Positions 17,154 to 26,051 are shown, numbered from the stretch's first letter. The stretch is DNA of 64,000 bases from Microbispora catharanthi (GCF_006334915.2 NZ_VDMA02000029.1:52657-116656); one strand, 5' to 3'. The notes: generated by a model from the sequence alone, not told the origin. Translations and numbers: made by a program.

Positions 17154-17229
17154 GCCGCATAGCCTGGCGTATCACACCTAAAGGAAGAAACAAGTACACA
17201 CAGGACGTAACACAATATTCACGGCCTTT

Positions 17230-18048
17230 TCAGAGCGCGTGCCCGACCCCGCAGAGGAACCACGTGGGCAGGTGGCGGCGGGCCTGCCGGGCGAGCAGGT
17301 TCTCGTCGTCGGGCCGCCAGTCGTCGAGCGGGACGAGCCCCGGTTCGATGAGCTGGAAACCGTCGAACAGCTCGTGGATCTGCTCGCGGCTCCGCAGCGT
17401 GATACCGCTGCTGGCCTGCCGGTAGACGGCCGCCCCCTCGCGGGCGTCGCCGGCCCGTTCCTCGTCGGTGACGTGCGACAGCACGAGGTGGCTTCCCGGG
17501 GCGACGGACTCCCTGAGGCGGGCCACGAGCTCGGTCGGCTTGTCGTCGTCGGAGAGGAAGTGCACCACGGCCACGAGCAGGATCGCGACCGGCTCCGCGA
17601 GGTCGATCACCGACCGCAGCTCCGGCTCGGCCAGGATCTCCTCGGGGCGCCGCAGGTCCCCCTGCACGGTGACGGTGGTGGCGGCGGTGCCCGACAGCAG
17701 GGCCCGGGAGTGCGCGAGCACGACCGGGTCGTTGTCCACGTACGCCACCCGGACGCCGGGGTCCATCTCGTGTGCCACCTCGTGGACGCTGCCCTCGGTC
17801 GGCAGCCCGGTGCCAATGTCGACGAACTGCCGGATCCCGGCCTCGGCCACCAGGTGGCGTACGGCCCGGCGCAGGAAGGCGCGGTTGCGGCGGGCGAGCG
17901 CGGGAGCCTCGGGTGCGACCTGCATGACCCGCTCGGCGGCTTCCCGGTCGGCCGCGAAATTGTCCTTTCCGCCGAGAAAGTAGTTGTACATGCGCGCGGG
18001 ATTGGGGACGCGCGCATCGATACCGGGTGGCGGCGCGTCATCAGCCAC
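17230..18048 (-). CDS. SAM-dependent methyltransferase, DUF574 family
   Basis: A 272-residue member of the actinobacterial S-adenosylmethionine methyltransferase family once called DUF574. The family opening ARVPNPARMYNYFLGGKDNF is clear. It is followed by the SAM motif FVDIGTGLPTEG and VAYVDNDPVVLAHSRALL. I chose the GTG at 18048 because GAGGAG lies seven bases upstream. These proteins occur in many copies per genome, and their substrates are mostly unknown. Confidence 0.9.
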   Translation of the reverse strand: MADDAPPPGIDARVPNPARMYNYFLGGKDNFAADREAAERVMQVAPEAPALARRNRAFLRRAVRHLVAEAGIRQFVDIGTGLPTEGSVHEVAHEMDPGVRVAYVDNDPVVLAHSRALLSGTAATTVTVQGDLRRPEEILAEPELRSVIDLAEPVAILLVAVVHFLSDDDKPTELVARLRESVAPGSHLVLSHVTDEERAGDAREGAAVYRQASSGITLRSREQIHELFDGFQLIEPGLVPLDDWRPDDENLLARQARRHLPTWFLCGVGHAL

Positions 18049-18207
18049 GCAACATCTCCTCACTCACGGTAGTAAAGAGGACTTGGTGCGAGCATAAGGG
18101 CCGCCGGGAAAAAACCCAACGAAGAACGCCATAACTCTGTGACTCCACCTATCGGGCCGCGTGAGACCTAGGACCATCGCCCGATGTGGGGGCGTGGCTC
18201 GGAGCTC

Positions 18208-18213
18208 TATAAC
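18208..18213 (+). promoter_or_regulatory. -10 element of a probable leaderless promoter
   Basis: TATAAC ends seven bases before the ATG at 18221, so transcription should start at or next to the start codon. No Shine-Dalgarno sequence precedes that ATG. This is the layout of leaderless actinobacterial mRNAs. The -35 region is weak. Confidence 0.5.
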
Positions 18214-18220
18214 GGGACAC

Positions 18221-19210
18221 ATGTACGCCATTCGACTTCACGCCTTCGGCCCCGCCGAGAATCTCGTCTACGAGGAGGTCGAGGATCCCGAGCCGGGGCC
18301 CGGCCAGGTCCGCCTGGCCGTAAGGGCGGCCGGGGTGCACCTGGTCGACACCACGTTGCGGGCCGGGAAGTACGCCGGCGGCCCGATCCCCGTCCCCGAC
18401 CTGCCCACGATCCCCGGCCGGGAGGTCGCCGGGGTCGTCGACGCCGTCGGCCCCGGGGCCGATCCCGGCCTGGTCGGCAGGCGGGTGGTGACCCACCTCG
18501 GCATGGCTCCCGGCGGCTATGCCGAACTGGCCGTACGGGACGCCTCGGCGATCCACGAGATCCCGGAGGGCCTCGGGTACGGCGAGGCGGTGGCGATGAT
18601 CGGCACCGGCCGGACGACCATGGGCATCCTCGACGTCGCGGAGATCCGGGCGGACGACGTCGTCCTGGTGACGGCGGCGGCCGGAGGCATCGGCAACCTG
18701 CTCGTGCAGGCGGCGGCGAGGGCCGGCGCCACGGTCGTCGGGCTCGCGGGCGGCGAGGAGAAGACCCGCCGGGTGCTGACGCTGGGGGCACACCACGCCG
18801 TCGACTACACCGCTCCGGGCTGGCCCGACGAGGTGAGGGCGATCCTCGGCGACCGGGAGGTCACGCTGGCGCTCGACGGCGTCGGCGGGGACCTCGGGCG
18901 GACGACCCTGGAGTTGCTCGGGGTCGGCGGCAGGATCGTGCTGTTCGGCTGGGCGGACGCGCAGGGCGGCCCGACCGCGCTGACCACGGAGGACCTGTAC
19001 GCGCGCGGCATCACCGCGGCGGTGGCGGTCGGCCCCCGGGTGCTGAAGCGGCCGGGTGGCCTGCGGGGCCTGGAGGAGCGGGCGCTGGCGGCCGCGGGGT
19101 CGGGCGCGCTGGTCCCGCTGGTGCAGAGCTTCCCGCTCAAGGACGCCGCCGCCGCGCACGCCGCCCTGGAGACCCGCGCGACCACGGGCAAGGTGGTGCT
19201 CGTCCCCTGA
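18221..19210 (+). CDS. Quinone oxidoreductase-like zinc-binding dehydrogenase
   Basis: A 329-residue NADPH:quinone oxidoreductase-type medium-chain reductase. It has the GroES-like N-terminal half (GVHLVDTTLRAGKY) and a Rossmann half with VTAAAGGIGNLLVQAAARAGA. It lacks the zinc-ligand cysteines of alcohol dehydrogenases, so it probably reduces quinones or enones with NADPH. The gene appears leaderless. It converges on the molybdopterin enzyme with a six-base gap. Confidence 0.9.
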   Translation: MYAIRLHAFGPAENLVYEEVEDPEPGPGQVRLAVRAAGVHLVDTTLRAGKYAGGPIPVPDLPTIPGREVAGVVDAVGPGADPGLVGRRVVTHLGMAPGGYAELAVRDASAIHEIPEGLGYGEAVAMIGTGRTTMGILDVAEIRADDVVLVTAAAGGIGNLLVQAAARAGATVVGLAGGEEKTRRVLTLGAHHAVDYTAPGWPDEVRAILGDREVTLALDGVGGDLGRTTLELLGVGGRIVLFGWADAQGGPTALTTEDLYARGITAAVAVGPRVLKRPGGLRGLEERALAAAGSGALVPLVQSFPLKDAAAAHAALETRATTGKVVLVP

Positions 19211-19216
19211 GCCCCG

Positions 19217-20275
19217 TCAGGCCACGAGCACGGGGTGGGGGAGCACCGAGTTGTGGCAGTAGCCGAGGTCGTTCCAGGGGGTGGCCTCGGGCTGGGAGCG
19301 GCCGTGCTCGTCGGTGGCCCGCACCCGCACGACATGCGCGCCGGGGGAGGGATCCCAGGGGAACCGCCAGCGGGTCCAGACGCTCGCGAGGCCGGGCCCG
19401 TCGAGGGCGGCAGGCCGCCATGGGCCGTCGTCGATCCGGTAGTCGACGGCGGCGACGCGGTCCTCCCCGGCGTACGCCCGGCCGCGGATCGTCTGCGGGC
19501 CCGGGTGCAGTCGCCCGGGCCAGGGCAGCTCGACCAGACTCGCGACCGGCGTGGAGGTGATCGGCACAGCCGGCCGGCCGGGGGCGAGGATCACGTAGTC
19601 CTCGGTGTTCCACGGCACGCGCAGCGGCCGGTCGGACACCTCGATCCGGCCCACCCACTTGATGCTCGCCGCGCCGAGCCAGCCGGAGACCACCACGCGG
19701 GCGGGGAAGCCGTGGTCGGGCGGCAGGATCTCGCCGTTCATGGCGAGCACGAGCAGGGTGTCGGGGGCCAGGGCCTTGGCGAGGGGCATCGGGCGGCGCC
19801 CGCGCGCCTCGTCGAGCCCTTCGGGCATGACCTCGACGGCGGCGTCCGTCAGGCCCGCCGGTTCGAGCAGGTCGCGCAGCGGGATCCCGGTCCACTCGGC
19901 GGTCGCGATCGCGCCGCGGCCCCATTGCACCCCGCCGAAGCGGTGGTCGTGCTCCGCGCCGAAGAGGGCGCGCCGGTTGCCCGCGCACTCCAGGGTGCGG
20001 ACGACGGACACGAGCGGGAACCGGCGCCACAGGTCGTCGTAGGTGTACCGGACGGTGCGGCGCACACCGCCGCCCTCGACGCGCAGCGTCCAGGTTCTCG
20101 CGTCGAGACGGGGGGTCGGGGCGTGGTTGCGGACGAAGAAACGGTCAAGGGGAGTGAGCAGTCCCGGCAGGCGGTCGGGCCGGGTGCCGTAGTCGAGGCC
20201 GGTGCCCGCGTCCTCCATGAGGGCGGCGATGACCGGCTTCACCACCGCCGTGCGGATGTCGCGTGTCGCACGCAT
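19217..20275 (-). CDS. Molybdopterin-dependent sulfite oxidase-like protein
   Basis: A 352-residue protein of the sulfite oxidase/nitrate reductase superfamily. The molybdopterin domain (about residues 35-240) has the Mo-ligating Cys in TLECAGNRR, the substrate-site segment WLGAASIKWVGRIEV, and the Mo-co dimerisation domain after about residue 250. There is no haem domain and no Tat or Sec signal at the N-terminus, so it probably works in the cytoplasm. A TauE-type sulfite-exporter family gene lies about 4 kb away, but a functional link is only a guess. Confidence 0.88.
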   Translation of the reverse strand: MRATRDIRTAVVKPVIAALMEDAGTGLDYGTRPDRLPGLLTPLDRFFVRNHAPTPRLDARTWTLRVEGGGVRRTVRYTYDDLWRRFPLVSVVRTLECAGNRRALFGAEHDHRFGGVQWGRGAIATAEWTGIPLRDLLEPAGLTDAAVEVMPEGLDEARGRRPMPLAKALAPDTLLVLAMNGEILPPDHGFPARVVVSGWLGAASIKWVGRIEVSDRPLRVPWNTEDYVILAPGRPAVPITSTPVASLVELPWPGRLHPGPQTIRGRAYAGEDRVAAVDYRIDDGPWRPAALDGPGLASVWTRWRFPWDPSPGAHVVRVRATDEHGRSQPEATPWNDLGYCHNSVLPHPVLVA

Positions 20276-20311
20276 CGGCCCTTCCCTTCCGGACCGACGC
20301 GGTGACGGCCG

Positions 20312-20476
20312 TCAGCCCAGGTCGTGGCTCGCCCTCTGGGCCTGACGCTGCGCCCAGGACGCGAGGCGCGACCAGCGCCGGGCCGCGACCAGGCGGCTGG
20401 CGACGCGTGCGTTGTCGGCCTCGCGGTGCAACTCGGTGATGCGCTCGGTGGCCAGGGAGTAGTCGTAGAACATCAT
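20312..20476 (-). CDS. Small conserved-type protein, 54 residues
   Basis: The reading frame runs from a tandem ATG-ATG and encodes a basic, helical peptide that begins MMFYDYSLATERITELHREA and ends in QRASHDLG. GGACGG lies just upstream of the start. Short proteins of this kind, a YDYSLA-type opening then Arg/Glu-rich helices, recur in actinobacteria next to ArsR or other small regulators, but no function is known. It sits between the sulfite-oxidase-like gene (36-base gap) and arsR, all on the minus strand. Confidence 0.7.
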   Translation of the reverse strand: MMFYDYSLATERITELHREADNARVASRLVAARRWSRLASWAQRQAQRASHDLG

Positions 20477-20570
20477 TACCGTCCAGGTCGCCGTTGTAAC
20501 CGTCTTAAATTTCTTTGGCAGTTACCAAGGTACGGCAAAGGGGAGTAACTGGTCAACTCAATTTGGGCAG

Positions 20571-20906
20571 TTACGAGAGCCTGGCCCGCTGGGCGTCGTA
20601 CGCGGTGACCACGGTGTCGAGCAGGCCGGGGAAGAGGGCGTCGAGGTCCTCGTGGCGCAGGGAGCTCATCTTCGCCGTCCCCCGGTAGACCTGCCTGATC
20701 ACGCCCGCCTCGCGGAGCACCCGGAAGTGATGGGTGGTCGTCGACTTGCTGACCGCGAGGTCGATCGCCGAGCAGGAGGACTCGCCGCCGGCGGCCAGGA
20801 AGCACACAACCTGCAGGCGTACGGGGTCGGAGAGCGCGTGCAGCACGTCCTCCAGCCGGATCTCGGACCGGTCCGGATGGTCGAGCGTCCGGGGCTGAGG
20901 GGTCAT
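20571..20906 (-). CDS. ArsR-family winged-helix regulator
   Basis: A 111-residue dimeric helix-turn-helix repressor. The DNA-binding core is SALSDPVRLQVV...CSAIDLAVSKSTTTHHFRVLREAG with the ArsR-type recognition helix (KSTTTHHFRVL). No metal-binding CxC is present in helix 3 (ELAVSKS region), so a metal effector is not evident. It is divergent from an Old Yellow Enzyme, and several TACGA/TCGTA half-sites fill the shared promoter, so it most likely controls itself and that flavoenzyme. Confidence 0.92.
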   Translation of the reverse strand: MTPQPRTLDHPDRSEIRLEDVLHALSDPVRLQVVCFLAAGGESSCSAIDLAVSKSTTTHHFRVLREAGVIRQVYRGTAKMSSLRHEDLDALFPGLLDTVVTAYDAQRARLS

Positions 20907-20918
20907 CGGGGCCTCCTC

Positions 20919-20974
20919 TTGTACGAAGGTCTTCGTAGTTTGACAGATGCCATACTACGACAGCTATCGTACAA
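20919..20974. promoter_or_regulatory. ArsR operator cluster in divergent promoter
   Basis: A perfect inverted repeat TACGAAG-GT-CTTCGTA (20922-20937) and a second TACGA-N6-TCGTA (20956-20971) lie between the divergent arsR and OYE genes. Outer arms TTGTACGA and TCGTACAA add symmetry. A -35 TTGACA at 20940-20945 with TATCGT at 20965-20970 could serve the OYE gene and would be covered by the regulator. Confidence 0.65.
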
Positions 20975-20998
20975 GGGTCCCGATGAGAGGAGCGCGGC

Positions 20999-22096
20999 GT
21001 GAGCGCGTTGTTCGAGCCCCTGACCCTGCGGAACCTGACCATTCCCAACCGCGTCTGGATGTCGCCGATGTGCCAGTACAGCGCGGCGGTGGAGGGGCCG
21101 GGGCAGGGCGTGCCCACCGACTGGCATCTCACCCATCTCGGCTCCCGGGCGGTGGGCGGGGCCGGGCTGATCATGGTCGAGGCCACCGCCGTGTCCCCCG
21201 AGGGCCGGATCAGCCCCGCCGACCTCGGCCTGTGGAACGAGCGCCAACAAGCACAGTTCGGCCGCATCACCCGGTTCCTCGCCGAGCACGGCGCGGTGCC
21301 CGGCATCCAGCTCGCCCACGCCGGGCGCAAGGCGTCCACCGACCGTCCGTGGCGCGGCGGCGCGCCGGTCGGCCCCGATGACCACGGCTGGCGGCCGGTC
21401 GCGCCCAGCCCGATCCCGTTCGACGAGGGCCACCCGGTGCCGCACGAGCTGAGCGAGGCGGACATCCGGCGGCTGGTGGACGGCTTCGCGGCGGCCGCGC
21501 GCCGCGCGCTCGCGGCCGGCTTCCGGGTGGTGGAGATCCACGGCGCCCACGGCTACCTGATCCACGAGTTCCTGTCGCCGTTCAGCAACCGGCGCACCGA
21601 CGCGTACGGCGGCTCCTTCGCCGGCCGCGCCCGCTTCGCGCTGGAGGTGGTCGACGCGGTGCGCGCCGAGTGGCCGGACGAGCTGCCGGTGTTCTTCCGG
21701 GTCTCGGCCACCGACTGGCTGAGCGAGAACCCCGAGGACCCCCGCGAGGGCTGGACGGCCGACGACACCGTGCGGCTGGCCAAGGAGCTGCTCGCCCACG
21801 GAGTGGACCTGCTCGACGTCTCGACGGGCGGCAACGCGCCGAAGGCCCGGATCCCCGTGGAGCCGGGATATCAGGTGCCGTTCGCGGCCCGGGTGAAGGC
21901 GGAGACCGATCTGCCCACGTCGGCCGTCGGCCTCATCACCGAGCCGCGCCAGGCGGAGGAGATCGTCGCCTCCGGGCGGGCCGACGCGGTGATGCTCGGC
22001 CGTGAGCTGCTGCGCACCCCCTACTGGCCGAACCTCGCGGCGCGCGAGCTGGGGGCGGTTGGGCGCCGGCCCGACCAGTACCACCGCGCCGTCTGA
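20999..22096 (+). CDS. Old Yellow Enzyme, NADH:flavin oxidoreductase (YqjM-like)
   Basis: A 365-residue FMN-dependent ene-reductase that reduces activated C=C bonds with NAD(P)H. Family markers are VWMSPMCQYSA near the N-terminus with the redox-tuning Cys, QLAHAGRKAS, IHGAHGYLIHEFLSP-type active-site His pair, and the C-terminal VMLGRELLRTPYWP. These features assign it to the thermophilic-like/YqjM class. The GTG start at 20999 follows AGAGGAG. ArsR control from the divergent gene is likely. Confidence 0.95.
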   Translation: MSALFEPLTLRNLTIPNRVWMSPMCQYSAAVEGPGQGVPTDWHLTHLGSRAVGGAGLIMVEATAVSPEGRISPADLGLWNERQQAQFGRITRFLAEHGAVPGIQLAHAGRKASTDRPWRGGAPVGPDDHGWRPVAPSPIPFDEGHPVPHELSEADIRRLVDGFAAAARRALAAGFRVVEIHGAHGYLIHEFLSPFSNRRTDAYGGSFAGRARFALEVVDAVRAEWPDELPVFFRVSATDWLSENPEDPREGWTADDTVRLAKELLAHGVDLLDVSTGGNAPKARIPVEPGYQVPFAARVKAETDLPTSAVGLITEPRQAEEIVASGRADAVMLGRELLRTPYWPNLAARELGAVGRRPDQYHRAV

Positions 22097-22125
22097 CCGG
22101 CGCGGACATGGGTAGGGGTGGCCGT

Positions 22126-23091
22126 ATGGCAGAGATCGGTTTCACCCTGATGTGCGAGCAGACGCCCGCGAAGGAGCTGGTGGAGGACGCGGTCACCGCC
22201 GAGCGCGTGGGCTTCGACTACGCGGTCATCTCCGACCACTACTTCCCGTGGCTGGAGGAGATGGGCCACTCTCCGTACGCCTGGTCGGTGCTGGGCGCGG
22301 CGGCGCAGGCCACCGAACGGCTGCCGCTGATGACATACGTGACATGCCCGATCATGCGCTACCACCCGGCGGTGGTGGCGCAGAAGGCGGCCACGATGGG
22401 AGTGCTCAGCGACGGCCGCTTCACCCTCGGCGTGGGCGCGGGCGAGAACCTGAACGAGCACGTGGTGGGGCACGGCTGGCCGCCGGTCAACACCCGGCAC
22501 GAGATGTTCCGCGAGGCCATCGAGGTCATCAAGGAGCTCTTCCAGGGCGGTTACCGCAACTACCGCGGCGAGTACTTCGACATCGACTCGGCCCGGCTGT
22601 TCGACCTGCCGGAACGGCCGGTGCCCATCGCGGTCGCCGCGTCCGGCGAGCAGTCGGTGGACATCGCGGCCGAGCTCGGCGACGGCCTCGTGGCGACCGA
22701 CCCGGACGGGTCGCTGGTGGAGAAGTTCGCCGCGTCCGGCGGCGAGGGCAAGCCCGTCTACGGCCAGCTGGCCGTCTGCTACGACCCCGACAAGGACGCC
22801 GCGGTCGAGCGGGCGCACCGCCTGTGGCGCTGGTCGGTGGCAGGCTGGAAGGTCATGTCGGAGCTGCCCGCACCGGTCAACTTCGCCGCCGCGACCGAGA
22901 CCGTACGGCCGGAGGACGTGGCGGAGAAGGTGCCCTGTGGCGCGGACGTCGGCGCCGTGGTCGAGGCCGTGCGGCAGTACACCGAGGCCGGCTTCACCCA
23001 CCTCGCGCTCGTGCAGGTCGGACGGGAGCGCCAGCGGGAGTTCTTCGAGTGGTCGGAGAAGGAGCTCCTTCCCGCGCTGCGCGACCTGTAG
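22126..23091 (+). CDS. F420-dependent luciferase-like (LLM) oxidoreductase
   Basis: A 321-residue TIM-barrel of the bacterial luciferase superfamily, in the F420-dependent group close to glucose-6-phosphate dehydrogenase-like enzymes. Markers are FDYAVISDHYFPW, MTYVTCPIMRYHP and FTLGVGAGENLNEHVVG. The product would transfer hydride to or from coenzyme F420; the substrate is unknown. The ATG at 22126 follows AGGGG. It lies 29 bases after OYE on the same strand and may be cotranscribed. Confidence 0.88.
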   Translation: MAEIGFTLMCEQTPAKELVEDAVTAERVGFDYAVISDHYFPWLEEMGHSPYAWSVLGAAAQATERLPLMTYVTCPIMRYHPAVVAQKAATMGVLSDGRFTLGVGAGENLNEHVVGHGWPPVNTRHEMFREAIEVIKELFQGGYRNYRGEYFDIDSARLFDLPERPVPIAVAASGEQSVDIAAELGDGLVATDPDGSLVEKFAASGGEGKPVYGQLAVCYDPDKDAAVERAHRLWRWSVAGWKVMSELPAPVNFAAATETVRPEDVAEKVPCGADVGAVVEAVRQYTEAGFTHLALVQVGRERQREFFEWSEKELLPALRDL

Positions 23092-23136
23092 GACGAGACG
23101 CGTATGATCGCCGTCGGCACGCGGATGGGAGGAACG

Positions 23137-23850
23137 ATGCCCGAGCGCACGCAGACGGTGACGGTCGCGGACGGCGGCTTCGACCTGCGCCTGTGGATTC
23201 CGGAGCGGGGGAGCGGCCCGGGGCTGCTGCTGATCCCGGAGATCTGGGGCGTGAGCGACTACATCAGGGCGGTCGCCGCCGACCTCGCCGAGCTCGGTTA
23301 CGTCGTGGGCGTGCCGGACCTGTTCTGGCGGCTGCGCCCCGGCTGGGCAGCCGCGCACGACGAGGAGGGGCTGCGCGCCTCGCTGGAGCTGTCGGCGGAC
23401 TTCGACCCGGAGAAGGGGGCGGACGACTGCGCCGCCGCGCTGGCCGCGCTCGCGGCGCGGCCCGAGGTGACGGGCGGGACCGGCGCCCTGGGCTTCTGCC
23501 TCGGGGGCTCGCTGGCCTACGCGGTCGCCGCCCGCGCCGGCGGGAGCGACCTGTCGGCCGTGGTGTCCTTCTACGGCTCGGCCGTGCCGGACGCGCCGCA
23601 GCTGATGGGCGACGTCCGCTGCCCGATCCAGTTCCACTTCGGCGGCCGTGACCCCTACATCCCCCGCGACAGGGTGGCGGTCGTGGAGGACGCGGCGGCC
23701 GGACGGCCGAACGTGGAGGTCCACGTCCAGGAGGAGGCCGGCCACGCCTTCCACAACTTCTTCGCGCCGATGTTCCACAATCCGGAGGCGGGCCGTACGG
23801 CGTGGGGGCTGGCCATGGACTTCCTGCGCCGTCACCTCCCGGCGGCCTGA
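23137..23850 (+). CDS. Dienelactone hydrolase family protein
   Basis: A 237-residue alpha/beta hydrolase of the carboxymethylenebutenolidase family. The catalytic triad is visible: Cys in GFCLGGSLAY, Asp in GGRDPYIP and His in EAGHAFHN. LIPEIWGVSDYI near the N-terminus carries the conserved Glu. The ATG at 23137 has GGAGG upstream. It is close behind the F420-type enzyme gene and overlaps the convergent exporter gene by 19 bases at its 3' end. Confidence 0.92.
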   Translation: MPERTQTVTVADGGFDLRLWIPERGSGPGLLLIPEIWGVSDYIRAVAADLAELGYVVGVPDLFWRLRPGWAAAHDEEGLRASLELSADFDPEKGADDCAAALAALAARPEVTGGTGALGFCLGGSLAYAVAARAGGSDLSAVVSFYGSAVPDAPQLMGDVRCPIQFHFGGRDPYIPRDRVAVVEDAAAGRPNVEVHVQEEAGHAFHNFFAPMFHNPEAGRTAWGLAMDFLRRHLPAA

Positions 23851-24791
23851 GCCTCCCGCCTCCAGGGGAGCGCGGGCAGGCCGCACCGCACACGCAGGAC
23901 CATCCAGAAGGCCGGGGCGAGCAGCAGCACGGCGACCAGCGCCCAGACGGTCTGGGTGTTGCCGACGCCGAACATCTTCAGCGCCGACGCGAGCAGCACG
24001 AACGCCAGGACGCGGCGGATCAGCCCGCCGGGGGCGCGCGAGGAGATCCGCGAGCCGAGGTAGACGCCGGGGATGGAGCCCACCAGCAGCGCGACCGTGA
24101 CCGACAGCGTGAACTCGCCGAAGAGCAGGTGTCCGAGCGCGGCCGACATGACGAGCGGCACGGCCTGGACCAGGTCGGTCCCGACGAGCTGGTTGGCCTT
24201 CAACGCGGGGTAGAGCGCCAGCAGGGCCACGATGATCAGAGAGCCTGAGCCGACCGAGGTGAGGCCGACCACCAGCCCGCCGACGGCCCCCACCAGCGCG
24301 GTCGGCAGCGGCCGCACGGTGACGGAGGGCATCTCGGTCGCGGCCGGTTCGCCGGGGGCGGCGGTGCGGCGGCCGGTCGCGGGGGTGCGGCCCTCGGCGC
24401 GGTCGCGCATCGCGAGGTAGCCGCGTACGGCCAGACCCCCGGCCGCGATGAGCAGGGCGATGCCGAGGCCCTTCTGAATCACCTCCTGCACGGCCTCGCC
24501 CTTGCCCAGGGCGCGGGCGACGAGCACTCCGCAGAACGCCGCGGGGACCGAGCCCGCGCACAGCCAGGCGACGAGCCGCAGGTTGACCGTCCCCCGGCGC
24601 AGGTGCACGAGGCTGCCCACCGGTTTCATGACGGCGGCGGCGACGAGGTCGCTGGAGACGGCGGCGAGGGGCGGCACGCCGAAGAACGTCACGAGCATGG
24701 GCGTCATCAGGGCGCCGCCGCCCATGCCGGTGAGGCCGACGACGACGGCGACCAGGAACGAGCCGATCGCCATGGTGTAGTCGAAATGCAC
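23832..24791 (-). CDS. TauE/SafE-family membrane exporter
   Basis: A 319-residue membrane protein with about eight transmembrane helices in two related halves. The family motifs are VVGLTGMGGGALMTP in the first half and VGLTSVGSGSLIIVALL in the second. Members move sulfite, sulfoacetate or other organosulfur anions; the substrate here is not evident. The start is a GTG at 24791 with no clear ribosome binding site. The 3' end overlaps the dienelactone hydrolase gene. Confidence 0.88.
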   Translation of the reverse strand: MHFDYTMAIGSFLVAVVVGLTGMGGGALMTPMLVTFFGVPPLAAVSSDLVAAAVMKPVGSLVHLRRGTVNLRLVAWLCAGSVPAAFCGVLVARALGKGEAVQEVIQKGLGIALLIAAGGLAVRGYLAMRDRAEGRTPATGRRTAAPGEPAATEMPSVTVRPLPTALVGAVGGLVVGLTSVGSGSLIIVALLALYPALKANQLVGTDLVQAVPLVMSAALGHLLFGEFTLSVTVALLVGSIPGVYLGSRISSRAPGGLIRRVLAFVLLASALKMFGVGNTQTVWALVAVLLLAPAFWMVLRVRCGLPALPWRREAQAAGR

Positions 24792-25093
24792 CCGCTAACC
24801 CTACCTAACCCATCGGAATTATGGATACCCCCTGTCGTGGTGAACCTTTCTCCACTGAACCGGTTCGGCCGATCCGTCGCGGCGTACCCCGCGACGGGCT
24901 GCTCACCCGTGCCTGGCTGCGCTTTCTCGCCCCGGTCGGGACTCGTGAAGGTCGCGGGGGGATCACGCCGATGATCGCCCGTTGACGTGGTGGTCGCGCA
25001 CCGAATACCTTGGCCGGACCTTATCCGGTTAAGTGGCGCGTTCGTCAGGCACGAGGCGGGAGTCAGCGTGGTTGAGTGGCCGGGGACCCGGCG
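24792..25093. other. 302-bp intergenic region with hairpin and candidate promoter
   Basis: This gap lies between the divergent exporter and ROK kinase genes. It holds a perfect 9-bp stem hairpin (24874-24882 with 24889-24897). A candidate plus-strand promoter has TTGACG at 24982-24987 and TACCTT at 25006-25011 (18-base spacing), about 75 bases before the kinase gene. I see no coding sequence or repeat in the rest. Confidence 0.5.
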
Positions 25094-26017
25094 ATGACCG
25101 TCCTCGCGGTGGACATCGGCGGCACGAAGTTCGCGGCCGCGGCCGTCGCGCCCGACGGCGAGATGCTGGCCCGCGCCGAGGTGCCGCTGCGCGGCCCGGG
25201 ATCGGCCGATCGGACGCTGTCGGAGGTCGTGGGCCGGATCACCGAGCGCGTGCCGCCCGCCCGCCTCGACGGGATCGGGGTCGGCTCGGCCGGGCCGCTC
25301 GACCCGGGCAGGGGCACCGTCAGCCCGGTGAACATCCCGGCCTGGCGCGAGTTCCCGCTGGTGGACACGCTCGGCGAGGTGCTGCCCGGCCGGCCGGTAC
25401 GGCTCGCGGGCGACGGCCAATGCATGGCGCTCGGGGAGTGGTGGCGCGGCCTGAGCGAGGACGGTGCGGCGCGGAGCCGGGCCATGCTCGGCATGGTGGT
25501 CTCCACCGGTGTCGGCGGGGGCTTCGTCCTCGACGGCGTGCCGTACGTCGGCCCGACCGGCAACGCCGGGCACATCGGCCACATCACGGTCGATCCCGGC
25601 GGCGAGCCGTGCCCCTGCGGCGGCGTCGGCTGCGTCGAGACCATCGCGAGCGGGCCCGGCATGGTCCGGTGGGCCGCCGCGAACGGCTGGACCGGTGAGG
25701 ACGCGCGGGCGCTGGCCGCCGACGCCCGGGCCGGGCACCCCACCGCCACACTCGCCTTCCGGCGCGCGGCCGGCGCGCTGGCCACCGCCGTGCTCACGGC
25801 GTCCGCCCTGTTCGACCTCGACCACGTCGTCATCGGAGGGGGCGTGGCCGCTGCGGGGCCGATCCTGTTCGACCCGCTCAGGCAGGCGATCGAGAGGAAC
25901 GCCGGGCTCGGCTTCCTGCGGCGCCTGCGGGTGGACCCGACCTCCCTGGGCCGCGACGCCGGACTGTTCGGCGCCGCCGCCCTCGTCCTGTTGCAGGACG
26001 ACGACCCGGGCACCTGA
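25094..26017 (+). CDS. ROK-family sugar kinase (glucokinase-like)
   Basis: A 307-residue ROK kinase. The ATP phosphate motif AVDIGGTKFAAA starts the protein, and MVVSTGVGGGFVLDG forms the second lobe. The zinc motif GHIGHITVDPGGEPCPCGGV with the following GCVE is complete (one His, three Cys). It should phosphorylate a hexose such as glucose or mannose, and there is no N-terminal helix-turn-helix, so it is not a ROK repressor. I prefer the ATG at 25094; a GTG at 25076 is also possible. A secreted mannanase gene follows 34 bases later, probably in the same operon. Confidence 0.9.
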   Translation: MTVLAVDIGGTKFAAAAVAPDGEMLARAEVPLRGPGSADRTLSEVVGRITERVPPARLDGIGVGSAGPLDPGRGTVSPVNIPAWREFPLVDTLGEVLPGRPVRLAGDGQCMALGEWWRGLSEDGAARSRAMLGMVVSTGVGGGFVLDGVPYVGPTGNAGHIGHITVDPGGEPCPCGGVGCVETIASGPGMVRWAAANGWTGEDARALAADARAGHPTATLAFRRAAGALATAVLTASALFDLDHVVIGGGVAAAGPILFDPLRQAIERNAGLGFLRRLRVDPTSLGRDAGLFGAAALVLLQDDDPGT

Positions 26018-26051
26018 CCGGCCCGGGCCTCCCCGACCACAAGGAGCGTCG

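Noticed and set aside
24792..24830. Telomere-like GGTTAGG/TAGGGTTAG string upstream of the exporter gene
   Set aside because: Only two short units; actinobacterial chromosome ends are palindromic and unlike this. It is more likely part of a promoter.
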